Part shown: positions 6,957 to 16,591 of the stretch, piece by piece
Layout: the number at the start of each line of letters is the position of its first letter
Position numbering within the stretch: the stretch's first letter is position 1
DNA from: Treponema sp.
Lineage (GTDB): Bacteria > Spirochaetota > Spirochaetia > Treponematales > Breznakiellaceae
Assembly: GCA_031254385.1 (NCBI GenBank)
Contig: JAIRUO010000007.1
Coordinates: 1 to 19,542 of the forward strand
Reading direction: 5' to 3'
DNA: 19,542 nt
Program-made: the position numbers and the translations under genes
The notes under the pieces: generated by a model
What the model was told of the DNA's origin: nothing
Database searches by the model: none
The model's input: only the letters and a program-made list of their open reading frames with translations

Positions 6957-7322
6957 ATGAACGAAAATAATGAAAATAATGTATTTAATATACGTCGCCT
7001 TTTTAGCAAAAACCTAAGGCGCTTGCGAACAGATGCAAATATATCACAATTAACATTGGCTAACCAAGCTGAACTAACCCATAACTTTATCAACGATATT
7101 GAAAACGGAAAAAAATGGGTTTCCGCAGAGACTATTGGCAAACTGGCCACCGCGCTACGGGTAGAACCTTATCAATTCTTTTTATCCGAATCCCATTGGA
7201 ACCAGCAGGGGGCCGAGATCTTTTCTACCTATCTGGATGCCCTGTCCGATTCGTTTACAAAAATGGTAAATGATTACAGGCAGCGCTATACTGCACAGAA
7301 CAACGATAAAGATATTGTTTAA
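6957..7322 (+). CDS. Small XRE/Cro-CI-type helix-turn-helix regulator
   Basis: A 121-residue protein with a Cro/CI-type DNA-binding domain at about residues 16-75: [20 protein letters not shown], then the recognition-helix region [18 protein letters not shown], and helix 5 [17 protein letters not shown]. The last ~40 residues are one or two amphipathic helices, perhaps for dimer formation, without a ligand or protease domain. No ribosome site is seen before the ATG, so translation may be leaderless. It ends tail to tail with ftsH, the two stop codons overlapping by 4 bp. It has no phage or toxin partner beside it; target genes are unknown. Confidence 0.85.
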   Translation: MNENNENNVFNIRRLFSKNLRRLRTDANISQLTLANQAELTHNFINDIENGKKWVSAETIGKLATALRVEPYQFFLSESHWNQQGAEIFSTYLDALSDSFTKMVNDYRQRYTAQNNDKDIV

Positions 7323-9286
7323 GCAGAATTCTCAACAAGAGCCATAAATTCCTTCTCGTCCAGGGTTTCTTTTTCAAGGAGCTCTGCGGCAACGTTATCC
7401 AAAAGGGCACGGTGCTGATTCAGCAGGCTTGCGGTTTTGGCATATTCATCGTCAACCATGCGTGCAATTTCCTCGTCTATATACTGCTGTGTGCTTTCTG
7501 CATATTCCCGCTGGAACATGGGTTCCTGGCGGTCAGAGCCGGACATAGCCGCGCCTCTGGATGTCAGGGCCACATGGCGGAAACGGTCGCTCATGCCATA
7601 ATCGGTAATCATCTTTCTGGCAATATCCGTGGCCTTGGTTAGATCATTGGCGGCTCCGGTAGAAAATTCGCCGGATATTATTTCTTCCGCAATACGGCCA
7701 CCAAGGAGTATGTCAATTCTGCCCAAAAGGTCGGACTGGGTAACGGTGTAGCGATCTTCTACAGGCATCTGCATGGTATAGCCCAAGGCCATGCCACGGG
7801 GAATAATGGAAATCTTTTGGACTGGATCGGCATTTGGCGTAAAAGCCGCAACCAGGGCATGGCCAGCTTCGTGATAAGCCGTAAGGCGACGTTCCTCTTC
7901 CTTTATGACTCTGGTCTTTTTCTGAAGGCCGGCAACGGTCTTTTCAATGGCCTCGTCAAAATCCTTCTGGCTAACCTTTTTCCGGCCGGCCCGTACCGCA
8001 AGCAGGGCCGCCTCATTCACAATATTTGCCAAATCCGCGCCAGAGAATCCTGATGTAATCCTGGCTACCATTGACAGATCCACTTGATCATCAAGGCTTA
8101 CCGGCTTGGAATGAATTTGCAGTATGGCTTCCCTGCCCTTGAGATCAGGCCTGTCAACCAAAACCTGACGGTCAAATCTGCCGGGCCGCAGGAGCGCATG
8201 ATCCAGCACATCCGGCCTGTTGGTGGCTGCCAGTATAATAAGCCCTGCTGTGGAGTCAAACCCGTCCATTTCTACCAAAAGCTGATTTAGGGTCTGTTCC
8301 CGCTCGTCGTTTCCCCCGGCAATATTGTTGATGCGGCTTTTTCCGATGGCATCAAGCTCATCAATAAAAATAATGCAGCGTTTCTTTTCCCGGGCCTGCT
8401 TAAAGAGATCGCGCACCCTGGCAGCACCCACGCCTACGAACATCTCCACGAATTCCGCCCCGGAGATTCTAAAAAACGAAACCCCGGCTTCTCCGGCAAC
8501 TGCCCGTGCAAGGAGGGTTTTCCCGGTTCCCGGAGGGCCGACTAAAAGTACGCCTTTGGGTATTTTTCCGCCTATATCAGTATATTTCTGAGGGCTCTTG
8601 AGGAAGTCCACAACCTCTACAAGTTCCTCTTTGGCTTCATCCACTCCGGCAACATCGGTAAAGCGGGTTTTTATATCCCCTTCCGCCACAATAACGGCGC
8701 GGTTCTGCCCGACAGACAGAACATTGCCGCCCATATTGCCCAGGCGCTTCATGATAAAACGCCAAATAAAGAAAAAGAAGGCTATGGGCAGAACCCAGGA
8801 AAAGATAATATTGAGTACCGCGCTGCCTTCCCTGGAAACCGCATAATAGGAAACATTATGTTCATCCATAAGCTTTATAAATTCATCATCATTAATGGGG
8901 ACAGTACGGTATACCTGTTCAGCCGACTGCGAATTGGAATTGCGGACTAAAGGATTTGAAGAACTCTCCCTTCTTGTTAAAGTGGTATATCCGGTAAAAT
9001 ACGATTCTGTAAGCTCAACCCGTTTTATCTCACCGCTGGCTATCCGTGCTTTGAATTCCGAGAAGTCGATGGCAGGGTTTACCCTGCTCAAAAAAACATA
9101 ATTAAACAGGCTTAATCCAATAATAAGGATGACTACATAAATGATAGAGAACTTCCAGCCGCCAAAGGGTTTCAGGTCAGGCAGTTTTGGCCCGCCGCCG
9201 TTACCACCGCCAAACGGAAACTGAGGCCCTGAATTATTCTGTTTTTCTTTCTCGTTCTGAGGATCCTCAGGCTGGTAATCACCCAT
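7319..9286 (-). CDS. ftsH: FtsH membrane-bound ATP-dependent zinc protease
   Basis: A full-length 655-residue FtsH, the hexameric inner-membrane AAA+ protease that removes damaged membrane proteins and short-lived regulators. Domains in order: a Gly/Pro-rich cytoplasmic start (21-43), membrane segment 1 (about 46-66), a periplasmic domain (67-155), membrane segment 2 (about 158-178), the AAA+ module with Walker A GPPGTGKT (250-257), Walker B IIFIDE (305-310) and the second region of homology [19 protein letters not shown] (356-374), then the protease with HEAGH (472-476, zinc ligands and catalytic E473) and third ligand D548 in TGAANDL. All key residues are present. AGGAG lies 9 nt before the ATG. 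The Gly-rich N-terminal extension is longer than in E. coli FtsH. It is divergent from the ABC operon. Confidence 0.97.
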   Translation of the reverse strand: MGDYQPEDPQNEKEKQNNSGPQFPFGGGNGGGPKLPDLKPFGGWKFSIIYVVILIIGLSLFNYVFLSRVNPAIDFSEFKARIASGEIKRVELTESYFTGYTTLTRRESSSNPLVRNSNSQSAEQVYRTVPINDDEFIKLMDEHNVSYYAVSREGSAVLNIIFSWVLPIAFFFFIWRFIMKRLGNMGGNVLSVGQNRAVIVAEGDIKTRFTDVAGVDEAKEELVEVVDFLKSPQKYTDIGGKIPKGVLLVGPPGTGKTLLARAVAGEAGVSFFRISGAEFVEMFVGVGAARVRDLFKQAREKKRCIIFIDELDAIGKSRINNIAGGNDEREQTLNQLLVEMDGFDSTAGLIILAATNRPDVLDHALLRPGRFDRQVLVDRPDLKGREAILQIHSKPVSLDDQVDLSMVARITSGFSGADLANIVNEAALLAVRAGRKKVSQKDFDEAIEKTVAGLQKKTRVIKEEERRLTAYHEAGHALVAAFTPNADPVQKISIIPRGMALGYTMQMPVEDRYTVTQSDLLGRIDILLGGRIAEEIISGEFSTGAANDLTKATDIARKMITDYGMSDRFRHVALTSRGAAMSGSDRQEPMFQREYAESTQQYIDEEIARMVDDEYAKTASLLNQHRALLDNVAAELLEKETLDEKEFMALVENSA

Positions 9287-9461
9287 GCATCTTAACTCCT
9301 ATATGTAACCATTGAACATTCTAGGGATTTTCCCTTATACTACTATCTACTTTTTATAACACTTATTCAACACATATAGTTAGGGTTTTCATATTCAATT
9401 AATTTGAGAATCTTTTACTGGTGGCTGAGTTCCAAAAAAGCCGGCCTCCAAAGGAGCTGAC
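9287..9461. promoter_or_regulatory. Divergent regulatory region between ftsH and the ABC operon
   Basis: This AT-rich 175-bp gap must hold both divergent promoters. For ftsH the minus strand has TTGAAT followed 17 bp later by GATAGT, a weak match. The perfect palindrome AGGGATTTTCCCT (9323-9335) lies in the ftsH leader and could be an operator. For the ABC operon I see no convincing -35/-10 pair. AAGGAG at 9451-9456 is the ribosome site of the ATPase gene. Confidence 0.35.
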
Positions 9462-10406
9462 GTGATAGAAGTTACGAATCTGGTCAGGCGTTATGGCCCG
9501 CACATTGCGGTAAACCATGCGAATTTCAAAATTGAAAAAGGTGAAATAGTTGGTTTTCTTGGGCCAAATGGAGCCGGAAAGTCCACAACTATGAATATCC
9601 TTACAGGCTATCTTTCTTCTACCGAAGGAACCGTAAAAGTCGGCGGCATGGATATTCTGGAACACCCAATGGAAATTAAGAAAAAAATCGGCTATCTGCC
9701 GGAAAATCCCCCCCTTTATATGGATATGACGGTTAGCGATTACCTTTCCTTTACCGGGGACATAAAAAAAATTCCCAAATCGGAAAAACAGGACAGGATG
9801 AACCGGATTATGGCTACGGTCGGTATTGAAGACGTATCCAAACGGCTAATCAAAAACCTGTCCAAGGGTTATAAACAGCGGGTCGGCCTGGCCCAGGCCA
9901 TGATAGGAGATCCTGAAGTCCTTATAATGGACGAACCGACCGCAGGCCTTGACCCCAAACAGATACTGGAAATCCGTGACCTGATTACCGAACTCGGAAA
10001 GGATCATACCATTATCCTTAGCTCCCATATACTCCCGGAAGTGAGTGCTGTCTGCAAGCGGGTACTTATAATAAACCGGGGCGCTATTGTGGCGGACGAT
10101 ACTCCGGCGAATCTGGCGCAGCGGCTTCTGGGAGGAAGCCATATACTACTCCGGCTGGACGGCAAAGAACAGGAAGTGTCCAAGGCGCTGGGCAAAGTTT
10201 CGTCCATTAAAAAACTTGAGTTCCAGGAATCTCAGGAAACAGGCGCTTGCGAGCTTGTAGCCGAAGCAATGCCGGATACTGACATAAGGCGAGATATATT
10301 TAAGGCCTTAGCCTCTGCAAATATCCCCATTCTGATGATGCGCTCCCAGGACATGAGCCTGGAAGAGATATTCCTTAATCTGACCACAGTAGAGGAGGCA
10401 AAATAA
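9462..10406 (+). CDS. ABC transporter ATPase, GldA-like (ABC-2 type)
   Basis: A 314-residue ABC ATPase that would drive the membrane protein encoded next. Motifs: Walker A GPNGAGKST (34-42), the Q-loop region GYLPENPPLY (77-86) in the LPE form common in the GldA/CcmA-like group, signature LSKGYKQR (133-140), Walker B VLIMDEP (153-159) with E158, D-loop AGLDP, and switch H189 in ILSSHILPE. The last ~80 residues are the C-terminal extension common in ABC-2 drug and gliding-type ATPases. Start is GTG, supported by AAGGAG five bases upstream. The stop shares one base with the next ATG (TAATG), so translation is coupled. It opens a four-gene operon (ATPase, permease, GldG-like, DUF4340). The substrate is unknown. 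Confidence 0.93.
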   Translation: MIEVTNLVRRYGPHIAVNHANFKIEKGEIVGFLGPNGAGKSTTMNILTGYLSSTEGTVKVGGMDILEHPMEIKKKIGYLPENPPLYMDMTVSDYLSFTGDIKKIPKSEKQDRMNRIMATVGIEDVSKRLIKNLSKGYKQRVGLAQAMIGDPEVLIMDEPTAGLDPKQILEIRDLITELGKDHTIILSSHILPEVSAVCKRVLIINRGAIVADDTPANLAQRLLGGSHILLRLDGKEQEVSKALGKVSSIKKLEFQESQETGACELVAEAMPDTDIRRDIFKALASANIPILMMRSQDMSLEEIFLNLTTVEEAK

Positions 10407-11290
10407 TGCTCGCCATTTTTAAACGGGAAATAAAAGCGTATTTCCTTACCCCCATTGGCTGCCTTTATATGGGGCTTTTCCTTTTGATAACCGGTATTTT
10501 CTTTTTCTTTACCAATCTCTCTTCCCAAAGTTCCTATTATTCAAGCTTTTTGGGGAACGTTCTTTTTATTTACCTGTTTGCTGTTCCCCTTTTGACCATG
10601 CGGCTTTTTTCTGAAGAAAAACGGCAGAAGACGGATCAACTGCTCCTGACAAGCCCTGTTTCTATAGTTGAAATTGTCTGCGGTAAATTCCTGGCGGCCC
10701 TCTGCCTATATGCCATGACACTTCTGGTTACGGTTCTTTACGCGGTTGTTATTGCCATTTACGGGGATCTTCTTATATGGGAAACCCTGGGCAGTTATAT
10801 AGGCTTCCTCTTTCTTGGCGCAAGCTATATTGCCATTGGGATTTTTGTCTCCGCCAGCACAGAAAACCAGATTACTGCTGCGCTGGTAACCTTCTTCTCC
10901 CTTTTTATAATCTGGCTCATTGACCCCATTGCCCAGACGGTTCCTTCAGATACTTTTGCCGGGGCTATTTCCGCCGGAGTTCTGGCGTTTATAGTAGTGC
11001 TTTTCCTGTTTCTTAGCACAAGAAACTGGTTTGTTGTCCTGGCAACCGCAGTTGTGGCCGCAGCAGTAATACTCTTCCTCTACTTTTGGGTGAACGGTTA
11101 TTATTACCAGTTCAGGGGTATTTTTTCCGGATTCCTTCAGAAATTCCTGGGATGGTTTTCTTTGAATAAGCGGTATCAGGATTTTTCTATGGGACTGTTG
11201 AAATTAGACTCGCTTTTGTACTATGTGTCATTCAGCGGTCTTTTCCTCTTCCTGACAGTACGGCTCATCGAAAAACGGCGATGGAATTAG
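10406..11290 (+). CDS. ABC-2 permease, GldF-like
   Basis: A 294-residue integral membrane protein with about six to eight hydrophobic segments (near residues 18-36, 50-66, 92-116, 127-150, 158-175, 186-203, 208-228 and 272-288). The cytoplasmic loop after the second segment, MRLFSEEKRQKTDQLLLTSP (about residues 65-84), is the hallmark of ABC-2 permeases of the GldF type, where it couples to the ATPase. It begins within the stop codon of the ATPase gene and ends just before the GldG-like gene, so the proteins are surely made together. In gliding Bacteroidetes GldA/F/G is linked with motility, but the same set is common in bacteria that do not glide; export or envelope assembly is the fair statement here. 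Confidence 0.9.
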   Translation: MLAIFKREIKAYFLTPIGCLYMGLFLLITGIFFFFTNLSSQSSYYSSFLGNVLFIYLFAVPLLTMRLFSEEKRQKTDQLLLTSPVSIVEIVCGKFLAALCLYAMTLLVTVLYAVVIAIYGDLLIWETLGSYIGFLFLGASYIAIGIFVSASTENQITAALVTFFSLFIIWLIDPIAQTVPSDTFAGAISAGVLAFIVVLFLFLSTRNWFVVLATAVVAAAVILFLYFWVNGYYYQFRGIFSGFLQKFLGWFSLNKRYQDFSMGLLKLDSLLYYVSFSGLFLFLTVRLIEKRRWN

Positions 11291-11300
11291 GAGCATGGCA

Positions 11301-12743
11301 ATGAAAGAAATCAAAGGCTTAAAAAACATCCGGGAATCATTCCGTACCCGGCAGTTTAGATACGGCGGATATGCGGCGCTGATTACCCTGGCGGTTATTG
11401 TTGGCCTCATCCTTTTGAACTTAATTGTCGGGCAGTTTTCTCCCTATATAGACATGACCGAGAGTGGGCTTTTTTCCCTTACGGAACAAACCCTCCAGGT
11501 GGTAGACGCGGTAAAGAGCCCCGTAAATTTCTACGGCCTGTGGCGGCCCGGTGAAGAATATCCGGAATTGCCTCAGATAATTGATCTTTATCTGGCCAGA
11601 AACCGGAACATACGGCTGGAATTGGTTGACCCAAATAGAAACCCCGGCCTCTTGGCAAGGTTTGACAGGGCCAATCAGGGAATACCTAACGGGTCTTTAA
11701 TAGTGGAAGGTGAAAAAGGCTTCAAGGTTATTACCCCGAACGATTTTTATGATTTTATGGATAATTACCAAAACAATACCAGGAGCGTAACCGGGCTTGC
11801 TATGGAGCGCAGGATTACTGCTGCCCTTCTTTTTGTGGCAACAGGCCAAACTCCGGTTATTTATGAGGTTACCGGCCATCAGGAAACCTTACTCGCCGAT
11901 CTTGGGCTGCAGACCATGGTAGAACGGGAAAATTTCAGCGTCAGACAAATTAACCTTATGCAGTCTCCCATACCCGATGACGCTTCAATACTGCTCCTCA
12001 ACGCTCCTTATTCGGACCTTACCCAATTAGAGGCAGAAAGGATTCTGAATTATCTGGATAAGGGGGGCCGTTTAATGATTTTGGCCGATCTCTTTACTGG
12101 TGATGTTACCATGATAAATGAAGTTCTGGCCAGTTACGGCTTCCGCCTGGATTACGGTTACCTGGTAGAAAACGATATTTACCATACCGGCGGCGCCCCA
12201 TATCTGGTATTTCCTGATATGGCTGATCATGATATTACCAATCCCCTGGTACAACAGAGGACCCCGGTGCTTATTTATAACGGCATGGGAATGTCGGAAC
12301 TGGAAGCCAAACGGCGGACTGTAGAGTTAAAACCCCTGCTTTCTTCTTCAGCGATTTCCTTCCTGCGGATTGATCTGTTAGAAGATACTGTGGATCAGAT
12401 TGCCTCGGATATTCGCGGCCCTATTACCATAGGCATGACCGCAACAGATCCTTCGTGGGTACAGGGAGATGAGCCTCAGACCCGGATTGTAGCCGTTGCC
12501 AGCGGGGCTCTTCTTGCAACTTATCAGTATGCTCCCGGAAATATGGACTTTTTTCTGAACAGCATTACTTGGCTGCAAGACAGGCCGGAAACCCTTTCGG
12601 TACGATCCAAGAGCATGTTCCTACTGCCTATGATGATAAACGCATTTTTAATAAATCTATACGGAGTAATCATTGTCATTGTTATTCCTGTGGGATTCTT
12701 TATCGCCGGTTTTGTTATTTGGCTCAGACGGCGGCACCTATAA
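11301..12743 (+). CDS. GldG-like ABC transporter auxiliary protein
   Basis: A 480-residue protein anchored at both ends: a membrane segment at about residues 24-45, a large extracytoplasmic domain, and a second segment near 453-474 followed by a short basic tail (WLRRRHL). The block DMTESGLFSLTEQTLQVVD (about 51-69) directly after the first segment is typical of the GldG/ABC_transp_aux family, as is the middle domain with TGHQE and the LLLNAPYSDLTQLE stretch that resembles a class-I amidotransferase-like fold. I chose the ATG at 11301 rather than 11295: AGGAG (11289-11293) is 7 nt from the former and only 1 nt from the latter. It partners the permease and the DUF4340 protein downstream, probably as the periplasmic part of the complex. 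Confidence 0.88.
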   Translation: MKEIKGLKNIRESFRTRQFRYGGYAALITLAVIVGLILLNLIVGQFSPYIDMTESGLFSLTEQTLQVVDAVKSPVNFYGLWRPGEEYPELPQIIDLYLARNRNIRLELVDPNRNPGLLARFDRANQGIPNGSLIVEGEKGFKVITPNDFYDFMDNYQNNTRSVTGLAMERRITAALLFVATGQTPVIYEVTGHQETLLADLGLQTMVERENFSVRQINLMQSPIPDDASILLLNAPYSDLTQLEAERILNYLDKGGRLMILADLFTGDVTMINEVLASYGFRLDYGYLVENDIYHTGGAPYLVFPDMADHDITNPLVQQRTPVLIYNGMGMSELEAKRRTVELKPLLSSSAISFLRIDLLEDTVDQIASDIRGPITIGMTATDPSWVQGDEPQTRIVAVASGALLATYQYAPGNMDFFLNSITWLQDRPETLSVRSKSMFLLPMMINAFLINLYGVIIVIVIPVGFFIAGFVIWLRRRHL

Positions 12744-12755
12744 GGCAGGCAATGA

Positions 12756-14153
12756 ATGACTAAAAGAACCATAACTATTATTTCCGCTCTCGCCGTTGTG
12801 ATCCTTCTGATTGGGGGCTATTTTGGCGCCCAGGCATGGGTCAAAGCCCATCCCGCAATCTCTCCCTGGGATTGGTCAGATTTGCCAGAATCGCCCAGGC
12901 TTACTGAATTTGATTCCAGCAAGCTTAACAGGATTGAAAATATCGGGGAAGGTTTTGCCCTGCAAAAAAATGCAAATGTATGGGAACTTGTTTCCGCAAA
13001 TGTCCCGGCAGGAAAAATAAAAATCGATCAGACTTTGGTTTCAAATAAGATCTGGTCCCTGTCAAGCCTCTGGGCCGAAAGCCTGATTGAGGAGTATCCT
13101 GAGGATCTGTCCATTTACGGTTTAGACCATCCTTTTGCGCATATATTGATTGGCGATTCTGACGGGAAGGCTGTGGAGATTATTTTTGGCAATTTCACCC
13201 CTTCCCGAAGTTCTTACTACGTCATGTTAGCCGAAAGCCCCGCAGTTTATACCCTTGCTACCTATTATTCCGATACTCTCCTTTTTAGCATAGACAGTGT
13301 CCGGAATAAAGATCTATTCGAATCCCTCGATCCCAGGGCTATTAGCCATTTTATCCTTCAACCCAGATTGGATGATAATCCTTCTGGAAGAACCATTGAT
13401 ATCACCCCCAGAAAAGAAGATAGCTATATGCTTAATTCCTATACCAGTTTTGATTTGAATAGTCCTTATTCCACTAAACTGGCAGTTGACAGTGAAAAAT
13501 TCGGCCAGGTTCTTGAAGCTCTGGCGTATCTTGAAATCTATGAATATATAGATGATTCTCCTTCTTCTTTGGCACCTTACGGCCTAGACAGGCCTGGCCG
13601 GGTGTATATTGAAACTCCCGAAGAAACTCTGGATATTTTTTACGGAAAGAGCGAATTCGGCATGCATTATGCGAAAGTAGCCGGGAACGATTCTGTATTC
13701 ACCCTAGGAGGATTAGAAAATATTATTAACGTTGCCCCGTTTTCACTGATGGATAAATTTGCAATGATCCATTACATTGACCACGTTGACAGCTTTACCG
13801 TTACCGGAGACGGACGCACTTTGACTGCTACTATTCAGGGCAAGGGCGAAGATGCAATTTTTTATCTTAACGGCAGAAAAACCGAAGATCAAGCATTCCG
13901 GGTTTTTTATCAGAGAGTCATAGGCCTCCTTATTGATGCGGAACATTCAGGGCCTGTTACACGGGGCGAAGGTACAGATTATATAATTGAATACAAACTT
14001 AATACCCCGGCAGTTACTATAGGTATACGCCTTATTCCCTATAACCGGGATTTCTATATTCTGGAGAGAGAAGGCGCTACTGAATTCCGCATTGCCCGAA
14101 CCCAGGTACGAAGGATATTTGAGGAAGCCGACAAGATGGTTTATGCTGAATAG
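12756..14153 (+). CDS. DUF4340 protein, membrane-anchored partner of the ABC complex
   Basis: A 465-residue protein with one N-terminal membrane segment (about residues 6-26; TIISALAVVILLIGGYFGAQ) and a large domain outside the membrane. Repeated blocks of the type YGLDHPFAHILIGD (about 122-135) and YGLDRPGRVYIETPEETLDI (about 275-294), each followed by a FGxF/YGKS turn and a strand such as YYVML or MHYAKV, match the DUF4340 repeat. DUF4340 genes usually follow a GldG-like gene, as here, 12 bp after its stop. Biochemical role is unknown; it probably rides on the same complex. A GGCAGG sits about 8 nt before the ATG. Confidence 0.85.
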   Translation: MTKRTITIISALAVVILLIGGYFGAQAWVKAHPAISPWDWSDLPESPRLTEFDSSKLNRIENIGEGFALQKNANVWELVSANVPAGKIKIDQTLVSNKIWSLSSLWAESLIEEYPEDLSIYGLDHPFAHILIGDSDGKAVEIIFGNFTPSRSSYYVMLAESPAVYTLATYYSDTLLFSIDSVRNKDLFESLDPRAISHFILQPRLDDNPSGRTIDITPRKEDSYMLNSYTSFDLNSPYSTKLAVDSEKFGQVLEALAYLEIYEYIDDSPSSLAPYGLDRPGRVYIETPEETLDIFYGKSEFGMHYAKVAGNDSVFTLGGLENIINVAPFSLMDKFAMIHYIDHVDSFTVTGDGRTLTATIQGKGEDAIFYLNGRKTEDQAFRVFYQRVIGLLIDAEHSGPVTRGEGTDYIIEYKLNTPAVTIGIRLIPYNRDFYILEREGATEFRIARTQVRRIFEEADKMVYAE

Positions 14154-14190
14154 AATAATACTTCATTAATTTTTCTAATGGAGGTACACA

Positions 14191-16584
14191 GTGGAGTACG
14201 GTTATTTTGACGATGATGCGCGGGAATATGTTATCACTCGGCCTGACACACCTGCACCATGGGCTAATTATCTTGGTTCACCGGCTTACGGCGCGATTAT
14301 TTCAAATAACGCGGGCGGCTACAGCTTTGTAAAAAGCGGCGCTGCCGGACGGATAATCCGTTACCGTTTTAACGAACAGGACAGACCCGGCCGATACATC
14401 TATCTGCGTGATGATGAATCAGGTGATTACTGGTCGGCTTCATGGCAGCCTGTAGGCAAGCCGCTGGATAAGTATCGCTTAACATGCCGCCACGGTACGG
14501 GTTATACAAAACTGGAAGCCGACTACAGCAACATACGTTCGTCAATAAACTATTATGTGCCCCACGGCGCAGATTACGAAGTATGGCAGACAAAAATTAC
14601 CAATACCGGAACAACTGCAAGAAAGATTTCCGTTTTTGGTTTTGCTGAGTTCACCTGCGAAAGTTTCTACGAACAGGATCAGGTAAATCTGCAATATACT
14701 CAGTTTATCACCCGCACCTATTTCAAAGATCAGTTCATCCTTCAAACTATTAATGAAAATTGCCTGAATGCCATAAACGAAAGTCGTGTGGAAACCCGCA
14801 TCTTTGCCCTTGCCGGGAGAAAAGTTGCCAGTTACTGCGGCGACCGGGCGGCGTTTTTGGGTGCTTATCGCGATTACGGAAACCCCATCTCTGTTGAAAA
14901 AGGCCGCCTTGATGGAACCCTGAATTACAACCTGAATCCCTGCGGTGCGCTTCATACTGCTGTTGATCTTGCGCCTGGCGAAAGCGTTTCGTTCGCATTT
15001 CTGCTTGGGCAAAAACGGGAAGCGCAGGCTAAAGAATTGGTGGCTCGATACGAAGACCAGGATCTGAGTGCCCGCGAAATCAATGAATTAAGAAATTACT
15101 GGCATGGAAAATTTTCCGGACTAAAAGTGGAAACCCCCGATGAAAATTTCAATCACATGATTAATACCTGGAATGCATACCAGTGTTTTATTACATTTAA
15201 CTGGTCGCGGGCTGCGTCTCTGATCTACTGCGGTCAGCGTAATGGTTACGGTTACCGCGATACTGTGCAGGATATTCAGGGCATCATTCATCTTGATCCG
15301 GGAATGGCTTTAGAAAAAATAAAATTTATGATCTCCGCGCAGGTAAATCACGGCGGGGCTCTGCCGCTGGTAAAATACAACCATAACCCAGGGCATGAAG
15401 ACAAACCTGAAGACGTTTCTTACCGTGGGGCAACTGGACATCCTTCTTACCGTGCCGATGATGCGTTATGGCTGTTCCCGACAGTATGGAAATACATTGC
15501 AGAAACTGGCAATACTGCCCTGTTAGACGAAGATATCCCTTATGCCGATACAGGTAAGGATTCATTGGATAATCACCTAAAAAAAGCCATCGGGTTTTCG
15601 CTGGATCATCTGGGTATACACGGTCTGCCTGCCGGGCTTCATGCCGACTGGAACGACTGCCTCAGGCTGGGCGCGAACGGCGTATCAGTATTCGTAGCGA
15701 TGCAGTTGTATTACGCATTTGAGATAATGATCCGCTTTGCAAGGCATAAGGGCGACGGTGAAACAGAAAAACGTATGAACGAATTAAAAACCAAATTCGC
15801 CGCCATATTAGAAGAACGCTGCTGGGACAGCGACCGTTTTGTACGCGGAATAACTGAACGCGGAGAAGTGGTTGGCAAGCCTGGCGATCAGGAAGCCAGC
15901 CTCTGGCTGAACCCGCAAAGCTGGTCTGTTATTTCTGGTCTAGCTGGGGTAGATCGTGGGAAGGCCGTACTAGATTTGGTACACGAGAAGCTTAACACCA
16001 AATATGGTGCCTGCATAATGGCCCCTGCTTATCGTCAGTACGCCTTTGACGGGGCGCTGGCGCTATTGTTCAATCCGGGCACAAAAGAAAACGGCGCTAT
16101 CTTTTTGCAAACTCAGGGCTGGCTGATTTTGGCGGAAGCCCTGCTTGGCCGCGGTGCCCGTGCGTTTGAGTATTATCTGGAAAGCTGCCCAGCCGCGCAG
16201 AACAGCATTGCCCAAACGCGCCTTATGGAACCGTATGTGTATTCACAATTCACCGAAGGCGTGGAGAGTCCTTTTGAAGGGCGCAGCCATGTCCATTGGC
16301 TCACCGGCACAGCCAGCACCGTCATGGTCGGCTGTGTGGAAGGCATACTAGGTTTAAGGCCGGACATTAACGGCCTACGCCTGTCTCCCGCAATTCCTCA
16401 GTCTTGGAAAAGTTTTACCATGGAGAAACTATTCCGTGGCAGCAAGCTGCGCATAAAGGTACTAAACAGCGAAGGCCGCGAAAGCGGCTGCCGCAGCTTA
16501 ACCGTAAACGGAACAAAGGTTGACGGTAATTACATCCCCGCGTCAATTCTACAGAAGGAAAACGAGATTGTCATGGAAATGTAA
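14191..16584 (+). CDS. Cellobiose phosphorylase, GH94, cytoplasmic
   Basis: A 797-residue protein, close to the ~810 residues of known cellobiose phosphorylases, which split cellobiose with phosphate into glucose 1-phosphate and glucose. The start MEYGYFDDDAREYVITRPDT followed by PWANYLGSPAYGAIISNNAGGYS is diagnostic of the enzyme. The sugar-binding block GQRNGYGYRDTVQD (about 348-361) and the catalytic block PAGLHADWNDCLRLG are intact; the second Asp of DWND (D489) is the expected general acid. ATGHPSYRADDALWL is another family block. GTG start with GGAGG six bases upstream. No signal peptide, so it works on imported cellobiose and saves ATP compared with hydrolysis. It lies 37 bp after the DUF4340 gene with no terminator seen, so readthrough from the ABC operon is possible, yet no cellobiose transporter or regulator is beside it. 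Some relatives act on other beta-glucosides; cellobiose is by far the best call. Confidence 0.94.
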   Translation: MEYGYFDDDAREYVITRPDTPAPWANYLGSPAYGAIISNNAGGYSFVKSGAAGRIIRYRFNEQDRPGRYIYLRDDESGDYWSASWQPVGKPLDKYRLTCRHGTGYTKLEADYSNIRSSINYYVPHGADYEVWQTKITNTGTTARKISVFGFAEFTCESFYEQDQVNLQYTQFITRTYFKDQFILQTINENCLNAINESRVETRIFALAGRKVASYCGDRAAFLGAYRDYGNPISVEKGRLDGTLNYNLNPCGALHTAVDLAPGESVSFAFLLGQKREAQAKELVARYEDQDLSAREINELRNYWHGKFSGLKVETPDENFNHMINTWNAYQCFITFNWSRAASLIYCGQRNGYGYRDTVQDIQGIIHLDPGMALEKIKFMISAQVNHGGALPLVKYNHNPGHEDKPEDVSYRGATGHPSYRADDALWLFPTVWKYIAETGNTALLDEDIPYADTGKDSLDNHLKKAIGFSLDHLGIHGLPAGLHADWNDCLRLGANGVSVFVAMQLYYAFEIMIRFARHKGDGETEKRMNELKTKFAAILEERCWDSDRFVRGITERGEVVGKPGDQEASLWLNPQSWSVISGLAGVDRGKAVLDLVHEKLNTKYGACIMAPAYRQYAFDGALALLFNPGTKENGAIFLQTQGWLILAEALLGRGARAFEYYLESCPAAQNSIAQTRLMEPYVYSQFTEGVESPFEGRSHVHWLTGTASTVMVGCVEGILGLRPDINGLRLSPAIPQSWKSFTMEKLFRGSKLRIKVLNSEGRESGCRSLTVNGTKVDGNYIPASILQKENEIVMEM

Positions 16585-16591
16585 GGCGAAC

